Counted from the stretch's first letter, positions 22,613-34,752 are shown. The stretch: 64,000 bases of DNA from Apricaphanius iberus (GCA_028564705.1 JAPXFQ010001355.1:682001-746000); one strand, 5' to 3'. Numbers and translations are program-made. Notes: a model not told the origin generated them from the letters alone.

Positions 22613-24394
22613 GAGCTACATTTAAAATGCTAACAATAGCCTATTTTAATAGTTCAAACCCCCTAGTCAGTGTCAAACAAAATAAATGATCATTGTATAA
22701 ATAGTGTTTCAAGTAGCATTGCTGCGAGGAATTTAAACTTTCTAAGTCGTATTTTCTGTAGAATATTTTAGATAAGCTCTAAAAGAAAATGCAAGAATAG
22801 GTGGATTTTTCTCAAGCAAATTGGAGTTGGACAGAGAAGTCTGCATCAGCTAAAACAAATAGAGAGCAGTCCACCTTCTGGCTTATACTGAAAACAGTTC
22901 AAGCCTTGGTTTTGGTGAAAGAAGACATTTTCCTTACCAGCTGATCACTGGTCAGATCCAATCAAGAACTGGTAAATCCCAGTCAGCGGGTTCTTCTTTT
23001 CTCTATATTCTTAAAATATTGATTTCAAACGCTTTACATCATTTATTTCTACCAATATGCAACTAGAGTTTCTGAACACAAATTTCCAAAGCCTACAGTG
23101 CCCTCTTTAGGACACAGTTCAGAAAGCTCTGCAAAAAGAATATTCAGAAAGCAAAATCATGCATATGGATGTATTTGGATTAAGAAGCCAAGCCCACGTG
23201 TGGACTACTAAATGTCAGTGTTACGCCTGTCTTTTTAAAACTCTTAAATGAGGGACTTTGACACGGACTGTTTATGTTTGGAAAATAAAAATGTTTTATG
23301 CTTCAAAAAATGACTGGAAGCATAACATCTTTGTTTGTCCACATTTTGAAATGGCCGAAAGAAAAATGGCAAGCTTCTGTGAATACTAAAAACAGTAAAA
23401 GAAAAAATTACATTTGGAAGTTGACAAAGGAAAAGCCTTGAGAGAATCAAGGCATGCAGAGGACGTGTTGATAAGAAGATAATTACAGCTGTCCAAGTCA
23501 ATTTCAAGGACTAATCTTTGTTCCTCAAATCAAACATAAAAGGCAATTCTGTATGTTAATGAGCTCAATCACTCCTCCACGAGGCCTCAATAATTCATTT
23601 GTGCCAAGATCGTCAGACATCTATAATGAATAACTTCCAGGGTGAATTATTTACAGAGTCATCCTTTGTGGCACAGCGCAGTGAATGACACTTAGTCACT
23701 CGGCATGTTTTACTGGCTGCTGTGAGCGGGAGGGGGAGGGGGGGTCCGTCAGGTGAAGTGTTGAGACCAGCAAACGGAGAAGCGAGAATTGACATCCTTT
23801 TTGAAGAAGCTCCCGCATCAGCACGAAGTGGAGACAACACACATGCTGAATAGTGAACTGTGCGAAATCACATCCTCTGCAAGAACTGAAATATTCTCTA
23901 TGGCCTGCTGGGAACTGGCACCAGTTAAATAACTCTCCATATTTGCTGGGGGTGGAAGCTTTTCGCAATAGAATTTTACAAAATTCTGGCAGTCCAGTGA
24001 CTTCCTACCTTGGCAGAAGTTCTGTATTTGGTGAAAACTGTGAACCTGCACACTGACTCAGTAGATGTGTCAGAAATCCCCAACAGTAGTCTAATTTAGT
24101 GTAGTCAAAGACATCAAGCGAAACACTTACCTGGCTTTACTCTCTTCCAGGTAATTTCCAGTATTTATTACTTCAAGGAAACACAATTTATTTGCACACC
24201 ACACCCACATACATAAAAAGCATAAATTTGTCACCTCAACTGATGTGGAGATATTTTCGTATACTGTTTTGGTCATATTTTTTAAGATGTTTAGTTTTCT
24301 CTATTCAATTTTTCAAACTATTTTTTGGGTTTTGATTTGCAATAGCCCTTATGTCTAAAATTTTGTAAAATTGCCTTGTATTGCTCACATGTTC
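22613..24394. other. No gene recognised
   Basis: Several overlapping short frames at 23,600-24,060 carry no domain. The stretch is not recognisably repetitive. Confidence 0.35.
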
Positions 24395-24399
24395 GTTCG

Positions 24400-24404
24400 T
24401 TCGA

Positions 24405-24452
<48 letters not shown>

Positions 24453-24455
24453 AAC
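24400..24455. repeat. (GAAA)n microsatellite
   Basis: About 13 tandem GAAA units in perfect register, preceded by 'gttcgttcgttcg'. Confidence 0.95.
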
Positions 24456-25860
24456 TATTACGTCAGTACTTACACTGGAGCTGCTGAACAAGGTCATGGA
24501 TTTCTGGCTAAACATTGAGTGAATCCACCATCCGTATTTCTTTGTGCGAGTTTGTAGTTCAGGAATACCAAAGGTACAAGTGGAAAAGTTAAAATGTTAG
24601 GTTGTTGGATTATTAACTCAGACGATTCTTTACGCCGTCCTCCAGCATCATAATCTCTGCTAAGACCCTGGTTGAGTTTTGTTTTTCATGTTTGTGTACC
24701 CGCACGTTTTGGGAAAGTATGAGAGGATGAGAGCTAGTAATCTCCACCAACATCAAGAAGGATCTGCTTAAAGACTTTGTCTTGAGAGGTCAATTCTTTC
24801 TGAGGATGGAAATGATGGACACCGCAAAGCGGTAAGCTTGAAATTGACATTACTTTTTTGCTTCTTGGCCATAGTTTTGATAGCATTAGCATTGGACCTT
24901 CTGCTTATGTTAGCGCTATGTGCTCGGTATTTTTGCTCCCCAGTGTTGTACGCCATTTAATAGTACTGTCACATAAACAGAATTTGATTATTTTTCAGTT
25001 TTTAGCTTTGGACAACGTATGATACTTACACATTCAATGATGTTAGCTTGATGCTTGACGCAGGTGGGGGTGAGGCAGTGGGGGGAATATGCAGCGCCCC
25101 CAACTGGATATAAAGAGACAACACCAAAACGACTTATCTAGATTCCCCACAACAGGGGTGGAAGGACCAAATTTCCTCTGCCTCCCATTTTCAAAATGCC
25201 AACTTCTTAGCAGAAATAAACATGTTTACAGCCTAGTTCGAAAAACATTTTAGTTTTGATAGGTCAAGTTTACCGTCATGACAACTCTGAGGGTGGTAGT
25301 ATGTTTATATCTCATCCCTTTAGAGGTAATTTGAGCTTGAAATTATGAACAATAATGGGTGTGTTCTTTTGATTGACAGTCTCAGAAGAGCTTTGCGCTA
25401 GCGCTGTTTGCTAACAGTGACTAGCAGGGTAGTCTTGGCCTGATGTTAATGGTCTCAGCTATTTTTTTTCTCTGAACTTGAGTTTCAGTTGTGTCACAAT
25501 GTTTGTTCATGTTTCGATGTTAATCATGCATAAAGAAAAGACAAAGATAGCTTGCCGTGGTATTGATTACACTGACAGACCATCCAAGAAGTTTCTGCTC
25601 CATTCTATGGGTTGAAATTATCACATTTCTTCTTTACATATTGATTATCAAAACTTATTTTAATAAAAAACTCACATTGTTTTAGTGAAAATATTGGACA
25701 ATTAAGGCTTCATGGTTTAATTTGACAAAATTATTGAATGTACCTAGAAGGTAGAGCGGTAGCAGAGTCAGGCAACTGCAGTTTTCTGACTAAAAGCGCC
25801 TGGTAACCTCTGTTAGCATCTGTTAGCACAGTTAGCTTAGAGTCTATGTCTGCTCCCCTT
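24456..25860. other. No gene recognised; repeat edges only
   Basis: caggggtggaaggacc near 25,152 resembles a hAT end, and 'tgcagcgcccccaactgg' near 25,092 resembles a MITE edge. Neither has a clear partner. Confidence 0.3.
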
Positions 25861-25862
25861 CC

Positions 25863-26400
25863 TGTTGGCCCATGGGTCCCATGACCCGAAAAAATAATGA
25901 CTCGAAGTCAATGGAGTGATAAAAGTTATTTTCTGGTCCACTTTTTTTACGCCCTGAAAAACACATATGTTGTACCACAATTTAAATTATAACTATTGAT
26001 GTGCACTTTGACTGCTTGTCAAGTGACTTGGGATTTATTTGATTGTAAAAGTTTGCAGGTAGCTAATTAGCTAAAACATAAAACACTTACCAAGACTTTG
26101 TAGCTTCTCCCGCTTCTTGGCTCCCACTCCACCGACTAAATCTCCACCAGCAATACCGCCACTTTCCACATGGCCAGATTATTATACGTTTTCTCTGTGT
26201 TTAATGCTCCTTCCTTTCTGCTGGAGGCTACGGACCTTTGTCTCCTCCTGCTTCTTCAGTTGTAGTCCGCTAAGTGTATTCACTGACTTCATATGTTCAA
26301 TCCATGGCGCATTTTAAACAGGATCAGAAAATAAATTTTATTGTTCCAATGACTCTCATTCACTTTTTTTGCAGTAGGTGACCCATGGACCGGAAGCAGA
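25863..26400. mobile_element. Probable MITE with imperfect inverted ends
   Basis: ttggcccatgggtcccatga at the left pairs loosely with ggtgacccatggaccgg at the right (near 26,380). 'gactcgaagtcaatgga' near 25,900 pairs with 'ttccaatgactctcattc' near 26,344. No coding capacity. Confidence 0.4.
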
Positions 26401-27166
26401 AGATTAAAATTATGGTGTATTCAGACCGCAGGCTTTGTCAGCGTCAGCAACGTCTAGATTAGATGTTAAGTCTATGGTTAAGGCCGATGGAGGAGCGACC
26501 CAGTCTCTGCGCCGCTTTGTGAGCGTTGGCTCCGTCAACTTCTCAAGCTTTTCCTGCTTCAAAACTCATAACGCTAGCAACGTAGAAGTTCAGCTAGTTG
26601 AACTTTTGACGGTCTTAACACACTTGACGCAGCACGGCAACCAATCAGAGCGTCTCACTGTAGTGACGTTCAGGGGTGCCGCCAGAAATTCTGGGCCCTA
26701 TGGAAACAAAAATTTCTGGGCCCCCTACATTTTTTACAGATAAAATGTAACCCAATAAACATGCCCTGTATACTTAAAAAAAGATACTTAGCACATTGCA
26801 TAGTTAAAATGTCTGATGAGTAAAAGCCTTCAAAAACAAGAAAAAGCTATGGAAATATGTACTTGTTTACATAAAAGGAGAATATTTATTATCTCAATTG
26901 CAATTGCAAACACAACAGAACATAATGTACACATTTTGACATATACTTTACGTGAACAAGCTTTAACTGGGTCCAACTGCTCAATCAGGAAACATCAGCT
27001 ACAACTAACCCATAATTAAATCAGTCCAAGACTAAAACTAGGCCAAAAGGGCTCAAAATCAAGACACACCAGGAGTAATGCCAGGCCTAAACCAGTCCAG
27101 GACTAAACAAGTACTGAACCAGACATAAACTGTTTGTTATCCAGGTATAACAAGTTATGTTCAACA

Positions 27167-27400
27167 TCACTTTATAATGGCCCAGCGGCGTGCCTTTCTG
27201 CTGGCAAAATCATGTATCAAATCATCAAAGTTCAGCTTTCTTGCCAGTTTGCTTTCAATGGACAGTATGGCAAGGTGACAAAGTCTGTCCTGCAACATAG
27301 CAGACCTAAGATAATTTTTAATCAGTTTGAGCTTACTGAATGCTCTCTCGCCACCTGCATTGTTGAATAATATGAAATAGATAACTATACAACACAAGAA
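27167..27400 (-). pseudogene. hAT transposase C-terminal dimerisation domain
   Basis: The minus-strand frame reads NNAGGERAFSKLKLIKNYLR, then SAMLQDRLCHLAILSIESKL and ARKLNFDDLIHDFASRKAR. This is the hAT C-terminal (Dimer_Tnp_hAT) domain with the usual 'ERAFSKLK.IKN.LRS' core. The catalytic region that should precede it is absent, so the element cannot make active enzyme. Confidence 0.85.
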
Positions 27401-27984
27401 AAAAATTAGACAATCCAAAACTGTATTTTTTTTGTATAGTTTTCTTAATATAAAATATTAAATATCTATTCTGTAAACTAATTATAGCCAATGGTTACCA
27501 CAGACACATTTTTATTCCACTTTATATTATTTTTTCAAGGGGCATTTTATTCATATTAAGAACGTCAAGTTTGACAGCATCGATCGTAGCAGCAGCACTG
27601 TCACTTCACAGAACACACGGCAAACTGATTTTGTAATTTTTGAAGCGTGTAGATTACTTTTTGTTTAGTAAAGTTATCATCATGTGGAGAACACAGTAGA
27701 TAAGACGTGCTTAGAGCTTTCAATCTTCGTGAAGTTTTGCGCTCAGGCTCACCTTGTTTGGCTGAGACGGGGACGGGGGCCGCGGGGGAAGGAAGACGTG
27801 GGTGTGCAGCGGCCGCTGAATCTGTGTCTACGAGACATGATAACCCGGAGACAGCAGAGATGTTATTATTGTTGGATGTAAATCATAATTCAGTAATTAT
27901 TTTACTAAGCTAGCTAGATAAAAGCAGGTCATGTAGCAACAAAAATAAGTAAGTGAAAGTTTTGGAATACAGGAATAGGGCAAG

Positions 27985-28094
27985 CTACCTTTCTTTTTGA
28001 AAAACTGTGTGACATACTGTCGACTTCGGCGTTCTCGGTCTTCTCTTTCCTTCTTTTCTTTCCGTTTTTGATGCCCTGACTTTTGATGTGACAT
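27985..28094 (-). pseudogene. hAT transposase N-terminal exon
   Basis: An ATG at 28,092-28,094 opens MSHQKSGHQKRKEKKERED, then RERRSRQYVTQFFKKKG. This basic, charged start is typical of the TTF/ZMYM-like hAT group. A possible splice donor (AAAG|gtagct) follows FFKK. The exon is separated from the C-terminal piece by a non-coding gap that reflects the internal deletion. Confidence 0.65.
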
Positions 28095-28621
28095 GCCTGC
28101 GTGTGTCACTATCTGCACTGCATCATAACAAATGCAATAAGCAAGAGACGTTACGCTAGCGAGTGTAGCTCGGACAGCGCAGGTGGAATGAACCATTGTG
28201 AGGGGGGGGTGACTTAAACAGTAAATACATTATTTGTTTGTTAAATATTAAATCTATGGTCAAAACGGACAAAATACACATTAAGTGTATGAAGGGCCCT
28301 AGCACATTTAACGTATGTATAAAAAAGAGAAAAGAAAGAAGAAAAGAAAAAGAGGGTCTGCTCTTCTGGGCCCTTCATCAGCCTGGGCCCTTAGAATCGT
28401 CCTAACCTTCCACCCCTTTACGGCGCCCATGGTGACGTTGCCCGACGTCGACGCTGCCTAGCCAACCACAATCCGTGAGTGTTTAAAACATCCAGCAGAG
28501 AAAGGCCCGCCTACGAGCTTTGCAAGCTTCAGCCTAAAATGTATCTTCTGTGTATATACGTCAAACTAGTCGCTTTATGAACGTTGCTTGACGCTGGCAA
28601 AGTTTGCGGTCTGAATACAAC

Positions 28622-29370
28622 ATTAGGCTCCCTATTTGCTCACAGTGTCAATTATTAATAATTAATTATCTACCCCACCCTCACAGCCCTATTCTCAGCT
28701 CCACGTCTTTGCAAATTTTTTGTATCTTCAGGTATATGACAAGTCCCTGACGTGGCCAAGATGGCAGTGATGAGAACCGCCCGGTTGGCTTCTATTCAGC
28801 TCTTCAGAAACCTATGGATGACATCACAGAGGCTTTGTCCATTTATATACAGTCTATGTAGCAAAACCCAGGGCTGTATTTCATTACATCCAAAAGATGG
28901 CAGCAGAGTGCAGTCATTGTAATGAGGCTCAAAGAAGGCAGGCAGCTGACATGCTGATTGATACAAGGAATCTGATTGAAAGGCTGCCCAAGCAGCAGCT
29001 GAAAGGTGGGAGGAGGGAGACACTTGGAACTGTGTTACTGTGTAAACTATAGGTTTTAGCTGTGAAGAAAAAAATGTCTCACTATTGGTTAGATTGTGAT
29101 GCGATACACAAACTGATGAATTTATTCTGTTTTACATCACAAAGTATTAAGGTTTTGTTTAAGTTGCCTGCTGAAAAACAGGCAAAAAAAATTTTAATTT
29201 TCCACATTAAAATGAGTGCTTACTGCAGACCCTCTGTTAATGAGTAGTATTTTATTTTCATTCCATAGTGTTAAAGCATTTTGCTCTTACATTTTAAGCA
29301 ATTTCAACACAATATGCTCCACACTAGTTGTTCTTAAACTTTGACCATATCTAGAAAATAGTGGTTTTAG
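28622..29370. other. No gene; one common fish repeat fragment
   Basis: 28,745-28,865 contains 'atgacatcacagaggctt' and 'tatatacagtctatgtagc', a dispersed fish element edge. The rest is anonymous. Confidence 0.4.
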
Positions 29371-30060
29371 ATCAAATCAAACTTTATTTATAAAGCCCTT
29401 TTCAAACTACAATGCTTCTCAAAGTGCTTTACAGATGAAAATGTCCCCCCCTTATCCCAAAACCCAAAATGAAAACGTCACTACAACTATACCCAACACC
29501 CATCCCGTCTCCCATGCATGCACATAACAGATCAGCCAGGAAACGCCATCATGGGAGCCATCCGCATCAGCAGCAGCAGATCAGCAGCAGCACTGACCCA
29601 GGGCGCCCAGAGGAGGGAGGGCTGGTACCCCCACCTCCACCCAAGCAATACCTGGAGAGCACCCAGGCAGCTACAGCCAACCACTGCTCCCGATGCAGAG
29701 GGCTCCAACAGAGGAAACACTGGAAGGAAGATTAAAGTAAGAAGTTAAAATATTAAAATAAACAGTAGATAATGAGATTAAATAGTAAAATACTACTAAA
29801 AATGTAAAGACTCAGTGTTTTAAATTATAAAGTGTAAAACAATGATAAGATATCATCAAATAAAAGTATGAAGCAAAAAACAATAATTAATAGATAATAA
29901 TCAGGTAAAGGCTAAACAAAAAATTAAATCAAACATAACATACGGGGCAATTAAATAGAAATGATTTAAAAATCAGTTAAAAGCTATGTTAAAAAGCTGA
30001 GTCTTGAGCCTGCTCTTAAAAACATGAACGTTCTCTGCGGCCCTGAGATCCTCCGGTAGC
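29371..30060 (-). pseudogene. LINE 3' UTR and short coding end (L2-like)
   Basis: atcaaatcaaactttattta at the left is a minus-strand LINE 3' tail. 'agtgctttacagatgaaaa' follows, as in L2-type 3' UTRs. Near 30,000-30,060 the minus strand shows the end of a reverse transcriptase frame ('RTFMFLRAGSRLSFLT'). GC-rich CAGCAG-type sequence at 29,560-29,600 is part of the UTR. Degraded. Confidence 0.55.
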
Positions 30061-30581
30061 ATTTCGTAAACTGCTGACTCACGAAATGTATTGTAGCAGG
30101 TCACAAAACTGATTTCGTGACTCTGTTGTGCATTTCGTCCGCGTAATGGCATTACGTGGACACATTATTAATTTCGTAAAATGCTGACTCACGAAATTTA
30201 TTCTATTATGCATTTCGTCCATGGAATGAAAGCATACATCACTGAAAGAATTTCGTAAGTTATGAAGTTACTATTCCGTGGACGGAATGCCTTCTGTAAC
30301 TGCAGAGTTGGAGAATAAATCCCTTTTGTACACGTAATAATTTCTGTAACACAGAAAGTTTATTTCGTCTACAACAGTGAATAGTGCACTCAGCTTTATG
30401 TCCACGAAAGGAAAAGGCCACCAGTCAATTTGGTCCACGAAACGATGTGCTCTCTTCAGTGTTTCTTGGACACAATGCAAACCAATTTGTGTATTTCGTG
30501 GACAAACGGCGTTACGATGTAACATGGTTTCTGAATGAATATATGCATTTCGTAACACAAAAGTCATTCTGCCCACGAAAT
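30061..30581. repeat. Dispersed ATTTCGT/ACGAAAT array of unknown nature
   Basis: Within about 520 bp the words (A)TTTCGT or ACGAAA(T) occur about 12 times on both strands: near 30,061, 30,081, 30,112, 30,132, 30,171, 30,191, 30,212, 30,250, 30,362, 30,403, 30,437, 30,494, 30,547 and 30,575. They are often extended to cgtggac or gtccacg, and two copies share 'tgctgactcacgaaat'. Spacing is irregular, so it is not a simple tandem repeat. CpG is otherwise scarce in the region. The short frames across it have no domain. Confidence 0.7.
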
Positions 30582-31794
30582 ATTGCATGTTACATTCGGT
30601 GCCCTATAATTGTCCTTCTTTTAAATGGTTGCTCCAACATTATCTGCCACTCAAAACCTTGGTTATGATTACAAATTGGTGCATTACCACCACCACCTAG
30701 TATGGAGTGTATAAGAGAGTCAATACAATGCATGGTTAGAACTTAGGGCGCTGTAATCTGTCTTGGAGCCGGCCTGTGAGCAAACTCATTTTGTAGTGTA
30801 CACGGAAGTCTCTAACACAACCCACTGACGTTACAATTACTTTAAAGCTTCATTTTATCATCTTGCCAGGTTTTATAATCTCCTGTACTGTAGAAGAAGT
30901 TCACTGAAACCTGATTCGTCAGCTCCGTGGTTAATACATTGCCGTTTAATAAATGTATTTGTGTGTGTAAACTAAAAAGTAGTTTAGATGAAAATATATG
31001 CACAAGCATCAAGGACTTTTCAACAACCAAGCTCTCAAGACCACTTCAACATTATTTTGAAAACATAGGCCCTTGACTTAATTAATTAGTCGGAACTATA
31101 ATCACTAGCCGGCTGCATCATCCCTAGAATAGGTTGTCATAAAGCTTCACCTTCACATTCAGAGATTCACCTTCCTGGGATTAAAATAGTTAATGAAAAA
31201 TCCAATATAGTTCTGTACTCTCCAGAATTTCAGCATAATTACTAACTTTCTTCAGAGCTCACCTTTTCATTGACCTCACACTTAAATGATGAGATTGTCG
31301 AATTCAAAGCCATTTAAAAAGCGTGCCTACCATAATCTCTCTTTATGAAGCTTTAAGTCCCTGCTGTTTATTGATGAAAACATTTTTTTCTGCTGCTGTA
31401 AGTATTCGGAAAGTTGAAATGGAGCTTCACATCTCCAAGGAACAGGAGCTTGTGGGCAAAGCTTGAAATCTGTAAGGACAGAAGCAAGGTTTTGAAACAA
31501 GCAATGCCTGAAGCATTCATGACGGGTACAGTACATCACAACCAGAGGACATGACAGCAATTCCCTTCCACGCTCTGAGCTGCATTTTTACTTCTCTGTG
31601 AGGAATGCGGTACAAGAGGCTCCCAATCATAAAAATGGATTTAGCTATGTAAAAACAGATATGTGACGTCACATGGCCTTATAAGGTAAAAGTGCAGAAA
31701 CAATGTTTAAAAGCTGATTTGATCTGTTAGCTCTTGATTCTGTAATTAATTACACTACACAAATAAACCAACTGATATAAAGCAGTTGATATCA
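30582..31794. other. No gene; candidate noncoding conserved segment
   Basis: 31,065-31,310 (from 'ttaattaattagtcgg' on) has no repeat signature and contains homeodomain-like TAATTA cores. The rest is anonymous. Conservation cannot be judged here. Confidence 0.25.
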
Positions 31795-31937
31795 GGACAA
31801 AGAAAAAAATTTCCCTTTATTAGAAGTTATAAAGCCCTTAATAATCAAGCACCATCGTACATCAGAGATCTGATTGTTCTTAATGTTCCTACCAGAGCAC
31901 TTTGTTCTCAGAATGCAGGTTTACTTGTAGTTCCTAG
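31795..31937 (+). pseudogene. L2-type LINE C-terminal fragment, part 1
   Basis: Plus-strand 'YKALNNQAPSYIRDLIVLNV', 'PTRALCSQNAGLLVVPR' is the L2 reverse-transcriptase C-terminus. It breaks after 'VVPR' and continues at about 32,478 with SKSSMGGKSFSYQAPLLWNQ, so 31,938-32,477 is an insertion. Confidence 0.8.
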
Positions 31938-32365
31938 GATAGCCCTAAGATTCTTTGTGAATACGGCCCCAGATTAGATAAATTATCCCTTCAATATGAA
32001 GCATGTAGTGCCCAAATGTGGCATTGACTGCTGATTACAGCAACTATAGAGCACCGTCCTGGGGAAACGATCCCTGGCTTTTGCTGAACTGACCGATCAC
32101 AGGCATATGCTCTCCACTGACGGAGAGTGATAGTTAAGAAATGGGGCTCCACTATGTCCGTTGTGCGTAGGTGATGCAGAGCCCTTGCGTCCACGAATAA
32201 TGCCGCTGCGTAAAAATGGAGTAGTAGGCTATAGGCTTTAGAAGAAACAACGCCAATGAAGTGTTGGCCATAACCTACAGTGAGTCTTATTTCCAGAAGT
32301 GGAGGAATGTTGACCTACTACTATTTTTTTTAGAAATATTGTATTTCCGCCCCCTTGGAAGGTTC
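31938..32365. repeat. Composite segment: Harbinger end fused to half a family-A MITE; inverted copy at 42,540-42,963
   Basis: Starts with about 30 bp of a Harbinger terminal repeat (tctttgtgaatacggcccc) joined to agattagataaattatcc of family A, and runs to 'tatttccgcccccttgg'. The reverse complement of 42,540-42,963 aligns end to end with it at roughly 95-96% by eye, including the same Harbinger/family-A junction. Confidence 0.8.
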
Positions 32366-32477
32366 CCAAGCTTGATCCGCTCTTTTAAGATTGTGTCACA
32401 GCATCTCAATAAGATTCAGGTCAGAAATATGGCTAGGCCAATCTAAAGTCTTCATTTTATTTTTCATCAGCCTTCCA
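32366..32477. mobile_element. DNA-transposon fragment
   Basis: 'cacagcatctcaataagatt', 'caggtcagaaatatggctag' and 'gccaatctaaagtcttc' match the internal region of a dispersed fish DNA element also seen near 47,230 and 58,510. Only about 110 bp is present. Confidence 0.45.
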
Positions 32478-33231
32478 TTTCTAAAAGTAGTATGGGAGGC
32501 AAATCTTTTAGTTACCAGGCTCCTCTCCTGTGGAACCAGCTCCCAGATTTAGTCCTTGAGGCAGATACTCTGTCTGTGTTCAAGACTAGGCGTAAAACTT
32601 TTCTTTTTGAAAAGCTTATAATTAGCGTGGCTTAGGTTATCTTGAGCTATTTTTGTAGTTATGCTGCTATAGGTTTAGACTGTTGGACGACAGACTGACC
32701 ACTTATCTTCTCTCTTCTACTTTTCTCTTCTACTACTCTCCAGATATATTTCTTCAGCTGTTGTTGTGATTGTTAACCCAGTTTTCTCTCAGTATTTTTC
32801 TCCTGATAGAAGCTCCACACGGTCTGGTACCCTGCTCAACTATAATGCCCCCTGCTGGATGGGGAACATCGGACCAGATGATGCTCAAAGTTACCCAGCA
32901 TCCTCCATGCTGTCTCTTCTCTGTCTTCTCAGACTCCCAGACGCTGAGCCACATTCTGCTGGAGGTTTCTTCCTGTTAAAGGGGAGTTTCGCTTCTCCAC
33001 ATGCTTGCACAGTATGGGGGATTGTTGAGGAATTGCCGTGGCAGGAGTCTGCATGATCTGGGCACAACCTCACGTCGATGACTCAATGCAATCTACTGGG
33101 ACTCCTTACATAGAAAACTTTTAACTGATTGGAAAGTTTGTATAATTGTATTAAAATTACTTTTTTTTTAAAAGTGCCTTGAGATGACATATGTTGTAAA
33201 TTGGCGCTATGTAAAAACAATTGAATTGAAA
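32478..33231 (+). pseudogene. L2-type LINE 3' end, part 2
   Basis: Resumes the L2 coding end 'SYQAPLLWNQLPDLVLEADT', 'LSVFKTRRKTFLFEK' with a stop near 32,630. The 3' UTR follows: 'tatgccccctgctggatg'-like sequence, 'ttcttcctgttaaagggg' and 'tgccttgagatgacatatg'. It ends caattgaattgaaat at about 33,231. It is the same 3' UTR type as in the minus-strand L2 at 7,765. Confidence 0.85.
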
Positions 33232-33774
33232 TGTGTTTTGACCTGGATTTGTTAATTATTTACCAATTTACAGAATGCCAGGATTATGCCAGCAGCCTGA
33301 AGTTCCCAGTAATGGAGGGCTGGCATGCTTCACAGTTTCAAAAAAGCGTTACTGCAGGCTCATCTATAATCTTGTCTATTCCCGATCTCGTATAATACTG
33401 CAGACTCTCCTCGATGTTCAGAGCAAATCTGGGCTGATGCAGTCATCAGAGTGTATGCTTGTTTTCCCACATTGTAATCTCAACTGTTTTTCTAGGGTTA
33501 TGATCTTGGTTTCCCTATAGAGGAGCTGCGTGATTAATTAATGTGACAAACAAATTAGAAATAGAACAGCCAGTACGTAGGAGGGGACAAACAGGCTGTG
33601 TGCAATGGTGAGTCTGTTCATTTTTTGTCTTCATTTTGCCTTCGGAGATGAGTGTAAAGTCATAAAATCAGAAATTTAACTTCACCTTTTTCATGCAAGA
33701 CTTTATTAGCTGTAGAATTAGGGATCCAACATGATCACTTTTTCTAACCCATAGGTTGGCTGAGCTCTTAATCC
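33232..33774. other. No feature recognised
   Basis: Spacer between two L2 3' ends; short frames only. Confidence 0.4.
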
Positions 33775-34137
33775 GACATGCCACTACTGAGATCCTCTTC
33801 CCAACACCTGTTGGTTGTTCCGTCCTCTAGACTCAAGTCAAAGGGAGATGGAGCCTTTTCTGTCTGTGCTCCGGATTTATGGAATTATCTCCCTTTGCAG
33901 ATTAGAGCTGCTAAATTTGTTCTATTTTATTTCCCACTTAAAAACCCATCTCTGTGCGCTGGTTTTGCACTGCAGCTGAGAATGCTTTTCTGCCTTTCCT
34001 CCTCCCCTTCTTTCTCTCATATGTGTCATACCTTATTCTTTGTTATAGAATGTGTTTGTCATGTAATACTTTTGTATGTGAAGCACTTTGGGGCAACTTA
34101 GGTTGCTAAAAATGTGCTTTATAAATACATTTGAATT
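33775..34137 (+). pseudogene. L2-type LINE 3' end
   Basis: Plus-strand 'QHLLVVPSSRLKSKGDGAFS' and 'VCAPDLWNYLPLQIRAA' are an L2 C-terminus. Then comes a short 3' UTR ending 'tgtgaagcactttgg' and 'aatgtgctttataaatac'. This 3' UTR differs from those at 7,765 and 33,231, so it belongs to another L2 subfamily. Confidence 0.75.
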
Positions 34138-34247
34138 TGATCGCAGACATTCTCCTTTTTTAGTGCTTTAAAACCTCTTTTGCCTTTGATATGATGCACC
34201 CTAATGTCCTCTCTGCCCAGAGGTCTGCAACCTGGGGCTCTTCTTAA

Positions 34248-34752
34248 AGGCACAGTGTGTCATTGTTTGGCCAGTAGGGGGCAGTGCATACCTAAATTAT
34301 CACAAGCATGCGGTATCTGTGTCAACAACAGAGAAATTCAACAACAGAGGTCCAACTAGTGCTGTTTTAAAACGCTCAATTCCCTGAGAATGACCTAATT
34401 GCAGCAACATGAAAAGCACATCAGTCTCTCTTTCATCGCTTGGAACTAGCAAAGAGGTAAAAATGTATTTGTGGCGAAACTTTTTTGCATTTTGAGGGGA
34501 AATCAATGTTTTAATAGCGGGCGTGTTTCGTGCGCTTTGGCCGTCCGGGCTCTTGTAGAAGTAAAGACGTCATCTAATATGGCTTTCCCCTGAAAAGAGG
34601 ACCCACACTTATGTATTTTAAAACTGATTTTTAAAGTCATATTTTACAATATTGCCAATATTTTGCAATTAATGTGCTTTACGTAATTATTATTACATAA
34701 TATTTTAATTGGCTATTTTCAAATATATACTGCAAAAACTACACACTGTCAC
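34248..34752. mobile_element. MITE with 'cacagtgtgt' ends
   Basis: cacagtgtgtcattgtt at the left is inverted at the right as aactacacactgtc. 'ccagtagggggcagtg' near 34,270 is a common mark of teleost MITEs. No coding capacity. Confidence 0.55.

Larger units (their letters stand above)
26671..28431 (-). mobile_element. hAT transposon, complete ends, internally deleted
   Basis: Flanked by a perfect 8-bp target duplication gtgacgtt (26,663-26,670 and 28,432-28,439). Ends: caggggtgccgcc at the left and ggcgcccatg at the right, inverted with two mismatches in the first 11 bases. It is 1,761 bp long and holds the N- and C-terminal pieces of a transposase on the minus strand but not the catalytic middle. 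It inserted into a family-B MITE. Confidence 0.9.
26415..28621. mobile_element. Family-B MITE interrupted by a hAT element
   Basis: The left end tgtattcagaccgcaggctt (26,416) and the right end gtttgcggtctgaatacaa (closing at 28,620) are inverted copies. Removing the hAT insertion (26,671-28,431) leaves a unit of about 450 bp, with 'ccaatcagagcgtctcac' and 'gcccgacgtcgacg' joined as in the copy at 48,955. Confidence 0.7.
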
